A stretch of DNA of 64,000 bases from Bacillota bacterium (lineage in GTDB: Bacteria; Bacillota; Clostridia; Lachnospirales; Lachnospiraceae): positions 62,001 through 126,000 of the forward strand of contig JAEZZO010000068.1 in NCBI GenBank assembly GCA_023418475.1. Reading direction: 5' to 3'. A model generated the notes under the pieces. The model saw only the letters and a list, made by a program, of their open reading frames with translations, was not told the origin of the DNA and made no database searches. The position numbers and the translations under genes are program-made. Below are positions 27,117 through 36,207 of the stretch, piece after piece; within the stretch, counting starts at the first letter, position 1; each line of letters starts with the position of its first letter.

Positions 27117-28354
27117 GAGAATTTGAAAATTTGAAAATTGCAGTAGCTGGAACAGGGTATGTTGGACTGTCTCTTGCCATATTACTTGCACAAAAGCATG
27201 AAGTAACAGCTGTTGATATTATTTCGGCTAAAGTTGAATTGATTAATCATAGAGAATCTCCTATTCAGGATGATTATATCGAAAAATATCTTACAGAGAA
27301 GAAATTGAAACTCAAAGCTACAGTTGATAGTGCGTCCGCATACAAGGATGCAGATTTCGTTATTATTGCTGCTCCAACTAATTATGACAGTAAAAAGAAT
27401 TTCTTTGACACTTCTGCTGTAGAATCTGTGATGGAATTGGTTATGAAAGTTAATCCGGAAGCTATTATTGTTATAAAGTCGACAATTCCTGTGGGTTACA
27501 CAGAGAGTGTTAGAGAGAGATATAAAAGCAATAAAATCATATTCAGCCCTGAATTCTTGAGAGAATCAAAGGCACTATACGACAACCTTTATCCTAGCCG
27601 CATCATTGTTTCTTGCGATGATCAAACTAGAGAACCAGCAGAGATATTTGCAAAATTGTTGCAAGAAGGTGCTCTGAAAGAGAACATCGATATTTTATTT
27701 ATGGGATTTACAGAAGCAGAGGCAGTAAAACTTTTTGCTAACACATATTTGGCATTAAGAATATCATATTTCAATGAGCTCGATACATATGCAGAGTCTA
27801 AGAGTCTAAATACTCAGGATATTATTAATGGTGTTTGTCTTGATCCTCGTATTGGTCTTCATTATAACAATCCATCTTTCGGTTATGGTGGTTATTGCTT
27901 ACCAAAAGACACAAAACAGTTACTTGCGAATTATCAAGATGTACCGGAGAATTTAATTGAAGCAATTGTTGAGAGCAATAGAACTAGAAAAGATTATATC
28001 GCTGATCGTGTTCTGGAGATTGCCGGAGCATATGAATCGAACGATAGATGGAGCAGAGAAAAAGAACAGGAAGTTGTGGTCGGTGTGTACAGACTAACTA
28101 TGAAGAGTAACAGTGATAACTTCCGCCAGTCATCTATCCAAGGAGTAATGAAGCGCATCAAGGCAAAAGGTGCTACAGTAATCATTTACGAACCTGCGCT
28201 CCAAAACGGTGAGACTTTCTTCGGAAGTAAGGTTGTTAATAATTTAGATGATTTTAAGAGACAGAGCCGGGCAATTATCGCAAACAGATATGATAACTGC
28301 TTGGATGATGTAGTTGAGAAAGTATATACACGCGATGTGTTCAGAAGAGATTAG
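27113..28354 (+). CDS. ugd: UDP-glucose 6-dehydrogenase
   Basis: This 413-residue enzyme has an N-terminal NAD domain (IAVAGTGYVGLSLAILLA), the middle FSPEFLRESKALYDNLYPSR motif, and the catalytic Cys in GGYCLPKDTKQL. It oxidises UDP-glucose to UDP-glucuronate. The frame is open upstream inside the epimerase gene, but ATG 27113 gives the family start and overlaps the epimerase stop by 4 bases. It is most like the single-domain Ugd enzymes of enteric capsule clusters. Confidence 0.9.
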   Translation: MREFENLKIAVAGTGYVGLSLAILLAQKHEVTAVDIISAKVELINHRESPIQDDYIEKYLTEKKLKLKATVDSASAYKDADFVIIAAPTNYDSKKNFFDTSAVESVMELVMKVNPEAIIVIKSTIPVGYTESVRERYKSNKIIFSPEFLRESKALYDNLYPSRIIVSCDDQTREPAEIFAKLLQEGALKENIDILFMGFTEAEAVKLFANTYLALRISYFNELDTYAESKSLNTQDIINGVCLDPRIGLHYNNPSFGYGGYCLPKDTKQLLANYQDVPENLIEAIVESNRTRKDYIADRVLEIAGAYESNDRWSREKEQEVVVGVYRLTMKSNSDNFRQSSIQGVMKRIKAKGATVIIYEPALQNGETFFGSKVVNNLDDFKRQSRAIIANRYDNCLDDVVEKVYTRDVFRRD

Positions 28355-28428
28355 AGAATCAACTTGACAAGATTCAGTTAGTGAATAATTGAAGGAGGTA
28401 AAGTTGTAAAAGGCTACTAATTATATAT

Positions 28429-28948
28429 ATGAAACATATTAAAGATACAAAAGCTCTGATTGAGAGCTGTATGTTATAGAGCAGACTTATACAGTAGAAA
28501 ATATTTTATAGAATCATATAATAAGAATGACATGTATTAAGCCGGCGTGGATATAGTATTTGTCTAGGAATATCAGTCTATGAGCTCTAAAGGTTTCTTG
28601 AGTGATTACATTTCCTGCTGGGCAAATTGATATGAGTTATCAAAGGCTCTGTATCGATATGGTCGTTGATTTAAAAAGTGGAAGAGAGAGCTATTGCAAA
28701 TGGTATGGAGAAATATTAACAGAGAGAAATATAAACAGTTTTATATCATTTCTGGTTTTACAGATAAGCTTCTTGCTCTTGTCTAATGAAACAGAAATTT
28801 GTTGCAAGTGTGCTAATTTCTACCCTTCGGGTATTGAATATGGCCTTGCCTAAATGGTACGAAGATTGGAATTGAGTGGCCGAAACTTAATGGTTTGCAA
28901 GAGATTCAGTAAGTACTGAAAGATACTTTAGATTCTAATTCAAAATAA
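28429..28948 (+). pseudogene. rfbC: Decayed rfbC (dTDP-4-dehydrorhamnose 3,5-epimerase)
   Basis: Fragments of RfbC can be followed through this stretch in shifting frames with in-frame stops. They are: a region like YFIESYNKNDM near 28510, SMSSKGF near 28575, a VIKGSV-like stretch and VVDLKSG near 28640-28680, KWYG near 28700, a CYKCTDFY-like stretch near 28800, and IGIEWPKLNG near 28870. The order matches the intact rfbC at 42571. A GAAGGAGGTA site still precedes an ATG at 28429. Several frameshifts and stops exclude a functional product. It lies between ugd and the wecE-like gene. Confidence 0.8.
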
Positions 28949-28966
28949 CATTTGAGGAGAGAAATT

Positions 28967-30097
28967 ATGATTCATTTTAATATTCCGCCTTTTGTTGGTA
29001 CAGAAATTAACTATATGAAAGAGGCTGTGGCTAACCATAAGATCTGTGGCGATGGCCCGTTCACAAAGAAATGCGATGATTGGCTAGAAAAACGGTTTAA
29101 AGCACAAAAGATTTTGCTTACAACTAGTGGATCAACGGCACTTGATATGGCAGCTCTGCTTTGTAGCTTGAGGCCTGGTGATGAGGTCATTTTGCCGAGT
29201 TTTACATTCTCAAGTACAGCAAATTCGTTTATATTAGCCGGTGCAACCCCTGTATTTGTTGATATTCGTCCGGATACAATGAATATTGACGAATCTAAAA
29301 TTGAAGCGGCGATTACTGATAAAACCAAAGTTATTTGCCCGGTCCATTACGCTGGTGTTGCTTGTGAAATGGAAGTTATTCTTAGCATTGCTAAAAAATA
29401 TAATCTTATAGTTGTTGAAGACGCAGCACAAGGTGTTATGAGTACTTATAAAGGTAAAGCTCTTGGAACAATAGGAGATTTTGGCTGTTATTCATTCCAT
29501 GAGACCAAAAATTATTCAATGGGTGAAGGTGGTGCAATTGTTATCAATAATCCTGACTATATTGAAAAGGCAGAAATTCTTCGAGAAAAAGGTACTAATA
29601 GAGCACAGTTTTTCCGTGGACAAGTTGCAAAATATAACTGGGTTGATTTTGGTGATAGCTACCTTCAGAGTGACTTGAATGCAGCATATCTTTGGGCTCA
29701 ATTGGAGAAAGCAGATGAAATTAATGATAATCGTCTTACTACTTGGAATGCATATAATGAAGCATTTAAGACTTTGGAGGACAAGGGAATTATTGAGCTT
29801 CCTACTATTCCAGAAGGATGCGTTCATAATGCACATATGTACTATATCAAGTGCAAAGACTTAGATACCCGTCAAACATATATCGAGTTCATGAAAGATA
29901 ATGATATACAATGTGTATTCCATTATGTTCCACTTCATAGTGCACCTGCTGGCATCAAATTTGGCAGATTTATTGGAACTGATGAACATACAACTCCTGA
30001 TAGTGATCGTTTAGTACGTTTGCCTATTTACTATAACATTGCGGAAGAGGATCTGAAATTTGTAATAGAGAAGACAATAGAGTTTTTTGATAGATAA
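28967..30097 (+). CDS. wecE: dTDP-4-amino-4,6-dideoxygalactose transaminase (WecE/RffA type)
   Basis: This 376-residue PLP aminotransferase of the DegT/DnrJ family resembles enterobacterial WecE along its length: IPPFVGTEINYMKEA, KICGDGPFTKKC, VFVDIRPDTMNIDE, PVHYAGVACEME, VVEDAAQGVMSTYKG, the PLP lysine in SFHETKNYS, and REKGTNRAQFFRGQV. It would aminate dTDP-4-keto-6-deoxyglucose, the product of RfbA and RfbB, giving dTDP-4-amino-4,6-dideoxygalactose. GAGGAGAG precedes ATG 28967. Confidence 0.9.
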   Translation: MIHFNIPPFVGTEINYMKEAVANHKICGDGPFTKKCDDWLEKRFKAQKILLTTSGSTALDMAALLCSLRPGDEVILPSFTFSSTANSFILAGATPVFVDIRPDTMNIDESKIEAAITDKTKVICPVHYAGVACEMEVILSIAKKYNLIVVEDAAQGVMSTYKGKALGTIGDFGCYSFHETKNYSMGEGGAIVINNPDYIEKAEILREKGTNRAQFFRGQVAKYNWVDFGDSYLQSDLNAAYLWAQLEKADEINDNRLTTWNAYNEAFKTLEDKGIIELPTIPEGCVHNAHMYYIKCKDLDTRQTYIEFMKDNDIQCVFHYVPLHSAPAGIKFGRFIGTDEHTTPDSDRLVRLPIYYNIAEEDLKFVIEKTIEFFDR

Positions 30098-30149
30098 AGA
30101 TTATAACAAATGATTTTAAAAAATGAGATGAAAGAAGAGAATTCATGTG

Positions 30150-31274
30150 ATGATTCGTGTTGCTATAATTATGGGAAAAATGGATTCAGGTGGAAAAAAG
30201 AATCTTGTAATGGAATACTATCGACATATTGATAGAGAAAAAGTACAGTTTGATTTTATTTGTGATTCTGATTCACAAGCAATTCCCGATAAAGAAATTG
30301 CCAGTTTGGGAGGAAGAGTCTACAGGATAAGACCATACCAGAGAATCCTTGGTAATATGTCGGATATTTATAAACTATGCAAACAAAATAAATATCCTGT
30401 TATGCATGCTTATAACAGCACAATGAATTTCTTCCCAATGTTTATCGCGAAAGTTAGTGGTATTCCTGTGAGAATTTCAGAAAGTCTTTCTATGGCGCAT
30501 GAAGGTGATTGGAAAACTATTTTGAAAAAGGTTCTTCGTCCAATGTCAAAGTGGTTTGCAAATTATTACATGTCATGTGGAGATGACTGTGGTCGTTGGC
30601 AGTTTGGTGATAAGCTTTTTAATGCGGGGAAAGTTGATGTGTTTAAGACTGTCATTAACACAGAATTCAATGCATTCAATCCTACGTTAAGAGAGAAGAC
30701 CAGAAAAGAATTCGGATGGGAAGATAAGATTGTTATAGGTCATATAGGAAGATTTACACCGCAAAAAAACTCTGTTCACCTTATTGAGATTTTTGCTGCA
30801 GTTGCAAAGAAGGAGCCGAAGGCCGTTATGTGTCTTATTGGTGATGGTGAGTTGAAATCTAATATGATGGCTAAGATTAAAGAGCTTGGGATTGAAAAGC
30901 AGGTAAATTATCTTGGCAGACGTGAAGATATACAGCAGTTTTATAATGCAATGGATGTGTTTCTGTTGCCGTCTTTGTATGAAGGACTACCAGTTGTGGG
31001 GCTGGAAGCAGAAAGCTGTGGTCTTCCCATGTTTTTTTCAACTGAGGTTGCAAGAGAGGCAAATGCATGTGATTTGGGTCATTTCATTGATTTAAATGAA
31101 ACGGAAGATAAGTGGGCTGATGAAATTTTAAAAGCAGTTAAAGATAATATACCAAGCCGGAAAAGTCAAGCAAAGGAAGTTGCAGTAGCGGGATTTGATT
31201 CTGCTTCCGAAGCAATGAGAATGCAACAGTATTATATGAGAGCAGTTAAAAAAGAAGAGGAAAGAGCAAAATGA
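30150..31274 (+). CDS. Glycosyltransferase, GT4 family (EpsF-like)
   Basis: This protein of about 374 residues has the GT-B fold: N-terminal half starting MIRVAIIMGKMDSGGKKNLVM, and C-terminal half with IGHIGRFTPQKNS, LIGDGELKSNM and the E-x7-E motif region SLYEGLPVVGLEAESCGLP. It is predicted to add one sugar to the lipid-linked repeat unit at the cytoplasmic face. A GTG directly before ATG 30150 could also start it. Its last 4 bases overlap the next gene (ATGA). Confidence 0.88.
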   Translation: MIRVAIIMGKMDSGGKKNLVMEYYRHIDREKVQFDFICDSDSQAIPDKEIASLGGRVYRIRPYQRILGNMSDIYKLCKQNKYPVMHAYNSTMNFFPMFIAKVSGIPVRISESLSMAHEGDWKTILKKVLRPMSKWFANYYMSCGDDCGRWQFGDKLFNAGKVDVFKTVINTEFNAFNPTLREKTRKEFGWEDKIVIGHIGRFTPQKNSVHLIEIFAAVAKKEPKAVMCLIGDGELKSNMMAKIKELGIEKQVNYLGRREDIQQFYNAMDVFLLPSLYEGLPVVGLEAESCGLPMFFSTEVAREANACDLGHFIDLNETEDKWADEILKAVKDNIPSRKSQAKEVAVAGFDSASEAMRMQQYYMRAVKKEEERAK

Positions 31275-32236
31275 TTAGTGTAGTGGTGCCCGTCTATAAT
31301 ATTGAACAATATATTTGCATATGCGTGGAAAGCATATTAAAACAAACTTATAAAGATTTTGAGCTTATTTTGGTCGATGATGGGTCACCGGATGATTGTC
31401 CCTATATATGCGATCAATATGCTGAGAGGTATGAAAATGTCAGAGTTTTGCATAAGGAAAATGGAGGTTTATCTGATGCAAGAAATGCAGGAACTAATTT
31501 TGCAAAAGGCAATTACATAACTTATATAGATGGTGACGATTATGTTAGCGATGATTATCTTGAAATTTTGTGGGGGTTATTGGAAAAGTACCGTGCAGAA
31601 ATAGCTGTGACTGGAATTAGAAAGTTTTTTGAAGAAGGTTCTGTATTTGGATTAAAAGGTGAAACTCAAGAATTTTGTTATACGGGAATAGAAGCTTTGG
31701 AACATATGCTGTATCAACAAACGATTGATACCAGTGCTTGTGCGATGCTTCTTCCTATTGACATAGCAAAAAAAAATCCTTTTCCATATAAAAAATTTCA
31801 TGAAGATGAGTTCACTACTTATAAATATTATATATCTGTGAATAAAGTAGCAGTTACAACTAGACCGCAATACTTTTATTTGCAGAGAGGAAATAGCATA
31901 ATGCATATATTTGGTCAAGCTAGTCTTGATGAACTTGATGCTGCTGACAATTTGGTTATGGTATGCGAAAAAGATTATCCTAATATTACAGCAGCAGCAA
32001 GGTCAAAAAAGTTTAGTGATTATTGTCAAGTACTGTTAGCTTATAAAAATATAAAAAATGAGTATCCAGAAACATATAAACGAATAATTGATTATGTTTA
32101 TTCTGTAAAATTATCTATATTATTTGATAAAAATACACGGATAAAAAACAAAATTGCTGCCATAAGTTTATTAGGTGGATATAGTTTTCTAAAATATATT
32201 AATAGATGGAAATATAAGATAGGGTGTTTAATATGA
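31271..32236 (+). CDS. Glycosyltransferase, GT2 family
   Basis: This 321-residue protein starts MISVVVPVYNIEQYI, with GT-A landmarks LVDDGSPDDC, NGGLSDARNAG and the metal-binding TYIDGDDYVSDDYLE. The family transfers sugars from nucleotide sugars with inversion. It overlaps both neighbours by ATGA junctions, so the three genes are tightly coupled. The acceptor is unknown. Confidence 0.9.
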   Translation: MISVVVPVYNIEQYICICVESILKQTYKDFELILVDDGSPDDCPYICDQYAERYENVRVLHKENGGLSDARNAGTNFAKGNYITYIDGDDYVSDDYLEILWGLLEKYRAEIAVTGIRKFFEEGSVFGLKGETQEFCYTGIEALEHMLYQQTIDTSACAMLLPIDIAKKNPFPYKKFHEDEFTTYKYYISVNKVAVTTRPQYFYLQRGNSIMHIFGQASLDELDAADNLVMVCEKDYPNITAAARSKKFSDYCQVLLAYKNIKNEYPETYKRIIDYVYSVKLSILFDKNTRIKNKIAAISLLGGYSFLKYINRWKYKIGCLI

Positions 32237-33354
32237 AGAAGGTTGCACTAATTACTTTACATGCAGTAAAAAATTATGGATCAGTACTTCAAACTTTTGC
32301 AACGCAATGTTTGTTTGAAGAGATGGGAAATAAGGTACAAGTAATTGATTATAGAAGACCATGGGAGACATGTTTAGGGTATTGGTTCTTTTTACCCGAT
32401 AAAAGCATTGTTGGTCTAATGAGACAATGTATGTATTTCCCGTCGAAAATTCTTCAGTACAGAGTTTTTAATCGGTTTTTAAAGGATAATATAAAATTAA
32501 CTAAAAAAAAATATTCATCTGAAAAGGAACTGCTTAACGATCCAGTAGAAGCAGACATATACTGCACAGGAAGTGACCAGGTGTGGAATAGTGGATGGAA
32601 CAATGGTGTGATACCTGCGTATTTCTTATCTTTTGTTAAGAAAAATGATAAGATAAAGAAAATTGCATATGCTGCAAGTTTTGGAAATGAACAGGTGACA
32701 TTAAATGAAAAGAGCATTATTAATCCTTTGCTCCAAGACTATGATCTAATAACTGTTCGAGAAAATGTATCCATTGATCTACTTAAAAAAGAATTTGGAT
32801 TAGAAGCCTATGGGGTATTTGATCCTACATTACAATTGACTGGAAATTTCTGGAGAGAGTTTGCTGGAGACGATAGCTTAATTCATGAAGATTATGTGCT
32901 GCTTATACAATTAAATCGTAATCATCAATTTGATAAATTTGCGATACAATTTTCAAATGATAAGAAATTTCGCCTGATTCGTTTATGCTTTCGAGTTGAT
33001 CAGATAGTTTTACCGGGTAAGCCTATTGTGATTCCAGAGATTAAGGATTATATAACGTTAATTAAGAATGCCAGATATGTATTAACAGATTCTTTTCATG
33101 CTATTTCATTTTGTTTAAATTTAAATAAACAATTTTATTGCTACTACCCTCCAAAGTATTCGTCTCGATTAACTAGTATTTTACAATTCACGCATTTGGA
33201 TAATCGAGTAATCATAAATAACCAAATAATGTGTGGTGCAGAATGCGATATCAATTATGAAAAGATTAATATAATAATTGATAATGAAAGAAAAGCCTGC
33301 AAAGAGCTAATGAAAAGTTTTATTAAAGAAAGTTATCCTCAAAAGGAGATATAA
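32233..33354 (+). CDS. Polysaccharide pyruvyl transferase family protein
   Basis: This 373-residue protein begins MKKVALITLHAVKNYGSVLQ, and has CTGSDQVWNSGW, KIAYAASFGNEQ, VRENVSIDLL and LTDSFHAISF, the usual landmarks of the CsaB/polysaccharide pyruvyl transferase family. It would add a ketal pyruvate, or act as a related transferase, on the repeat unit. ATG 32233 overlaps the previous stop. An FrhB-like iron-sulfur protein, often found with this family in polysaccharide clusters, is encoded at 40613. Confidence 0.88.
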   Translation: MKKVALITLHAVKNYGSVLQTFATQCLFEEMGNKVQVIDYRRPWETCLGYWFFLPDKSIVGLMRQCMYFPSKILQYRVFNRFLKDNIKLTKKKYSSEKELLNDPVEADIYCTGSDQVWNSGWNNGVIPAYFLSFVKKNDKIKKIAYAASFGNEQVTLNEKSIINPLLQDYDLITVRENVSIDLLKKEFGLEAYGVFDPTLQLTGNFWREFAGDDSLIHEDYVLLIQLNRNHQFDKFAIQFSNDKKFRLIRLCFRVDQIVLPGKPIVIPEIKDYITLIKNARYVLTDSFHAISFCLNLNKQFYCYYPPKYSSRLTSILQFTHLDNRVIINNQIMCGAECDINYEKINIIIDNERKACKELMKSFIKESYPQKEI

Positions 33355-33356
33355 AT

Positions 33357-34499
33357 ATGAAAGCAAGAGTTATAGCGTATTATCTTCCGCAGTATTATCC
33401 TGTAAAAGAAAATGATGAAATGTGGGGAAAAGGCTTTACAGAATGGACTAATGTCGCAAGAGCTAAACCGCTATTTCGTGGTCATTATCAACCTCAAATT
33501 CCGGCAGATTTAGGATTTTATGATTTAAGATTACAGGAGGTTAGAGATGAACAAGCTAAGCTTGCAAGGGAGGCTGGTATCGAAGGGTTTTGTTACTGGC
33601 ATTACTGGTTTGGGGATGGTAAAAGACTATTGGATCGTCCATTTCGAGAAGTCTTAGAACGGGGTAAACCAGAATTTCCATTCTGTCTTGGATGGGCTAA
33701 TCATTCTTGGTCAAATAAGACATGGCAAAAATCAAAAGGGTTTAAAAAAGATATCATTTTTATGGAACAAAAATACCTAGGAGTAGAAGATTATACTAAA
33801 CATTTCTATACCGTCCTTCCGGCCTTTAAGGATGCACGATATATAACAGTAAATGATAAGCCCCTTTACTTAATTTATGCTCCAGATGATTTCCCAGATG
33901 TTTCAAATTTTATTTGTCTATGGAATAGACTCGCAAAGGAAAATGGCTTAAAGGGAGTACATTTTGTAGCGCGGGCATCATCTTTTGGATCAATGAATCC
34001 TCGTATATTAAAAAAAGAAATGGAAGATATTGTTGATAATAGATATGATGCTTATATTAAAAAAGGGTTTGATGCAATTTCATCAACTACACTTAAACAG
34101 GCTGAGGTATTATGTAAAGGCTATTTTGTTAAAATAATAAATTTATTAATGGAAAAATATGGAATTAAGTTTATTAATGAGCGATACGATTATGAGAAAA
34201 TAATTAATAATCTTTATTTTGAACAAGATAAAAGAATAGATGTATATCCACAACTTGTTCCTAGATGGGATAAAACACCACGCCAAGGAAGGAATGCGGA
34301 GGTTTTTTATAACAGTAGTCCAGCAGCATTTAAAAAGTCAGTTAACTTAGCACTTGATACAATCAAATACAAACCTGACGAAAATAAGATCCTCTTTTTA
34401 TTCGCATGGAATGAATGGGGGGAGGGGGCTTATATGGAGCCGGATTTAAAATTTGGTCATGGATATATTGATGCATTAAGAGAAGCACTAGAAGAATAA
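33357..34499 (+). CDS. GH99-like / WbsX-family protein
   Basis: This 380-residue protein begins with ARVIAYYLPQYYPVKENDEM and has GKGFTEWTNVARAKPLFRGH, YQPQIPADLGFYDLR, GIEGFCYWHYWFG, CLGWANHSWSN and the C-terminal FLFAWNEWGEGAYMEPD. These match the WbsX-like domain found in O-antigen and capsule clusters, related in fold to GH99 glycosidases. A glycosyltransferase or trimming-glycosidase role is possible. It follows the pyruvyl transferase gene by 2 bases. Confidence 0.88.
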   Translation: MKARVIAYYLPQYYPVKENDEMWGKGFTEWTNVARAKPLFRGHYQPQIPADLGFYDLRLQEVRDEQAKLAREAGIEGFCYWHYWFGDGKRLLDRPFREVLERGKPEFPFCLGWANHSWSNKTWQKSKGFKKDIIFMEQKYLGVEDYTKHFYTVLPAFKDARYITVNDKPLYLIYAPDDFPDVSNFICLWNRLAKENGLKGVHFVARASSFGSMNPRILKKEMEDIVDNRYDAYIKKGFDAISSTTLKQAEVLCKGYFVKIINLLMEKYGIKFINERYDYEKIINNLYFEQDKRIDVYPQLVPRWDKTPRQGRNAEVFYNSSPAAFKKSVNLALDTIKYKPDENKILFLFAWNEWGEGAYMEPDLKFGHGYIDALREALEE

Positions 34500-34509
34500 A
34501 GGAGTTGTT

Positions 34510-35454
34510 ATGTTTACTGGGAGCATTGATGAAAGATATTATATAGAACAAATGAATCAACTAAAAAAAATGGTGCATTTATTTTATTCTGTTAAATATA
34601 GTCCTACATATAATTCTGGACTAAGAGTTGAGAGATATTTAAGTTTGTTACATGGAAATGTTTTGAAAAATATCTATAAATTCATAAAAAATAAAATTGA
34701 TTACAAGATTTTTGATAGAAAAAAGGCGAGCGTTAAGAAAAATACCGAAATCAATATCGCCCCGAACTATTTCTCAAAAGAAAGAATTTCAGTATACACT
34801 TGTGTTTTTGGTGATTATGATTCTATTTATGAACCTATTACACAACCAAACAATATTGATTATTACGTAATTACTGATAAACCAGAAGTAAAATCAAAAA
34901 CATGGAAAGTTTATAATATTCAACAGTTTGAACCTATTCTTGTCGGCATGACTAATGTTGAAAAAAACAGATGGTTTAAAATGCATCCTGTTGAGGTATT
35001 TGGTGGTCAATACAGGTATTCAATCTATATAGATGGTAATATATTACCAGTAACTGATTTTACAGAGTATATTAATAAAATTGGTGATGCTGGTATAGCA
35101 ATGTTCTCACATAGATATAACGATTGTATCTATCAGGAAGCTTTGAACAATATTTATCTTATAAAGAAAACAGCAACAGAAGAGATTAATAAACAAATTC
35201 TATATTTGAAGGAAAATGGAATGCCAGAACAATTTGGGATGACAACTTGCAATGTAATTGCCAGAGATCATTATAATACTAATTGCAATTGTTTGATGAC
35301 TGATTGGTGGGATGAATTCTATAGGAAATGTAGCCGGGACCAATTATCTTTTCCATATGTAGTATGGAAAAATGGATTCAAGATGTCTGATATAGCAAGG
35401 TTAGGTTATGATGTATGGAATGTAGATTCATTATTGGTAATGAGTCATAAATAA
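34510..35454 (+). CDS. DUF616-like putative glycosyltransferase
   Basis: This 314-residue protein has a core (about 96-310) resembling the DUF616/TOD1-type glycosyltransferase domain: ISVYTCVFGDYDSIYEP, YYVITDKP, RWFKMHPVEVFG, YSIYIDGNILPV and QLSFPYVVWKNG. About 95 residues of poorly conserved sequence precede it. It starts 10 bases after the WbsX-like gene. A role in decorating the repeat unit is inferred from its neighbours. Confidence 0.75.
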   Translation: MFTGSIDERYYIEQMNQLKKMVHLFYSVKYSPTYNSGLRVERYLSLLHGNVLKNIYKFIKNKIDYKIFDRKKASVKKNTEINIAPNYFSKERISVYTCVFGDYDSIYEPITQPNNIDYYVITDKPEVKSKTWKVYNIQQFEPILVGMTNVEKNRWFKMHPVEVFGGQYRYSIYIDGNILPVTDFTEYINKIGDAGIAMFSHRYNDCIYQEALNNIYLIKKTATEEINKQILYLKENGMPEQFGMTTCNVIARDHYNTNCNCLMTDWWDEFYRKCSRDQLSFPYVVWKNGFKMSDIARLGYDVWNVDSLLVMSHK

Positions 35455-35655
35455 AATTGTTATTATTACTACATATGTTTTGTGGATATGAATAAAAAAT
35501 TAGATATAATGCTTGATTAAGAACATGGATAATAGCAAGAGTAGTGCATTAATATATTTCGGTTTATGGGCAGAAAATTTCCTAAGAACCTTGCTACTGT
35601 ATACATAAAAATGGTAATAAACGAGATTTAACTTCTGAAAGATGAGAGGAGAAAT

Positions 35656-36207
35656 TTGAATATTATATATATAGTAAATAGAATTTATTCGAAATTAAAA
35701 TTATATAGATATTTAATACTAGATAAAAGAGTTCTGATTACAAAAGACTGTGATATTACGGGGCTAAAACTTAGAATATCGAAGGATAATGGTATTGTTA
35801 AATTTGGTAGAAATTTTGGCTGCAGAGACGGTGTTATTTTTAACGTAACTAGTGGTGAACTGTTAATTGGAGATGATGTTTCAATTAATGATAGATGTAT
35901 TATCAATGTACATAAAAGGATAGTCATCGGACAGAATACAATGATTGGCCAAAATGTTTTAATGTACGATCATGATCATGATTATACTGATCTAGATCAT
36001 ATCCGTACTTCATTTCTAGAAAATGAAATAGTAATAGGAAAAAACGTTTGGATTGGTTCAAATGTTGTGATTTTAAGAGGGACACATATAGGAGATAACT
36101 GCGTGATCGGAGCTGGTACAGTGCTTAAAAAAGATATACCTAATAACATGATAGTTTATAATAACAGTGTACTTACGATGAAAGTGAGAGGGGGACCGTT
36201 AAAGTGA
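35656..36207 (+). CDS. Hexapeptide-repeat acyltransferase
   Basis: This 183-residue protein carries left-handed beta-helix hexapeptide repeats, for example IGDDVSINDRCIINV, IGQNTMIGQNVLMYDHDHDY and IGKNVWIGSNVVILRGTHIGDNCVIGAGTVL. The His pair in YDHDHDY fits the active site of sugar O-acetyltransferases. The start is TTG 35656 behind GAGAGGAGA. A 201-base AT-rich spacer with no gene precedes it. It overlaps the next gene (GTGA). Confidence 0.87.
   Translation: MNIIYIVNRIYSKLKLYRYLILDKRVLITKDCDITGLKLRISKDNGIVKFGRNFGCRDGVIFNVTSGELLIGDDVSINDRCIINVHKRIVIGQNTMIGQNVLMYDHDHDYTDLDHIRTSFLENEIVIGKNVWIGSNVVILRGTHIGDNCVIGAGTVLKKDIPNNMIVYNNSVLTMKVRGGPLK

Noticed and set aside
28602..28853. 83-codon ORF as a gene
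   Set aside because: It is one surviving frame of the decayed rfbC, with the flanking parts in other frames.
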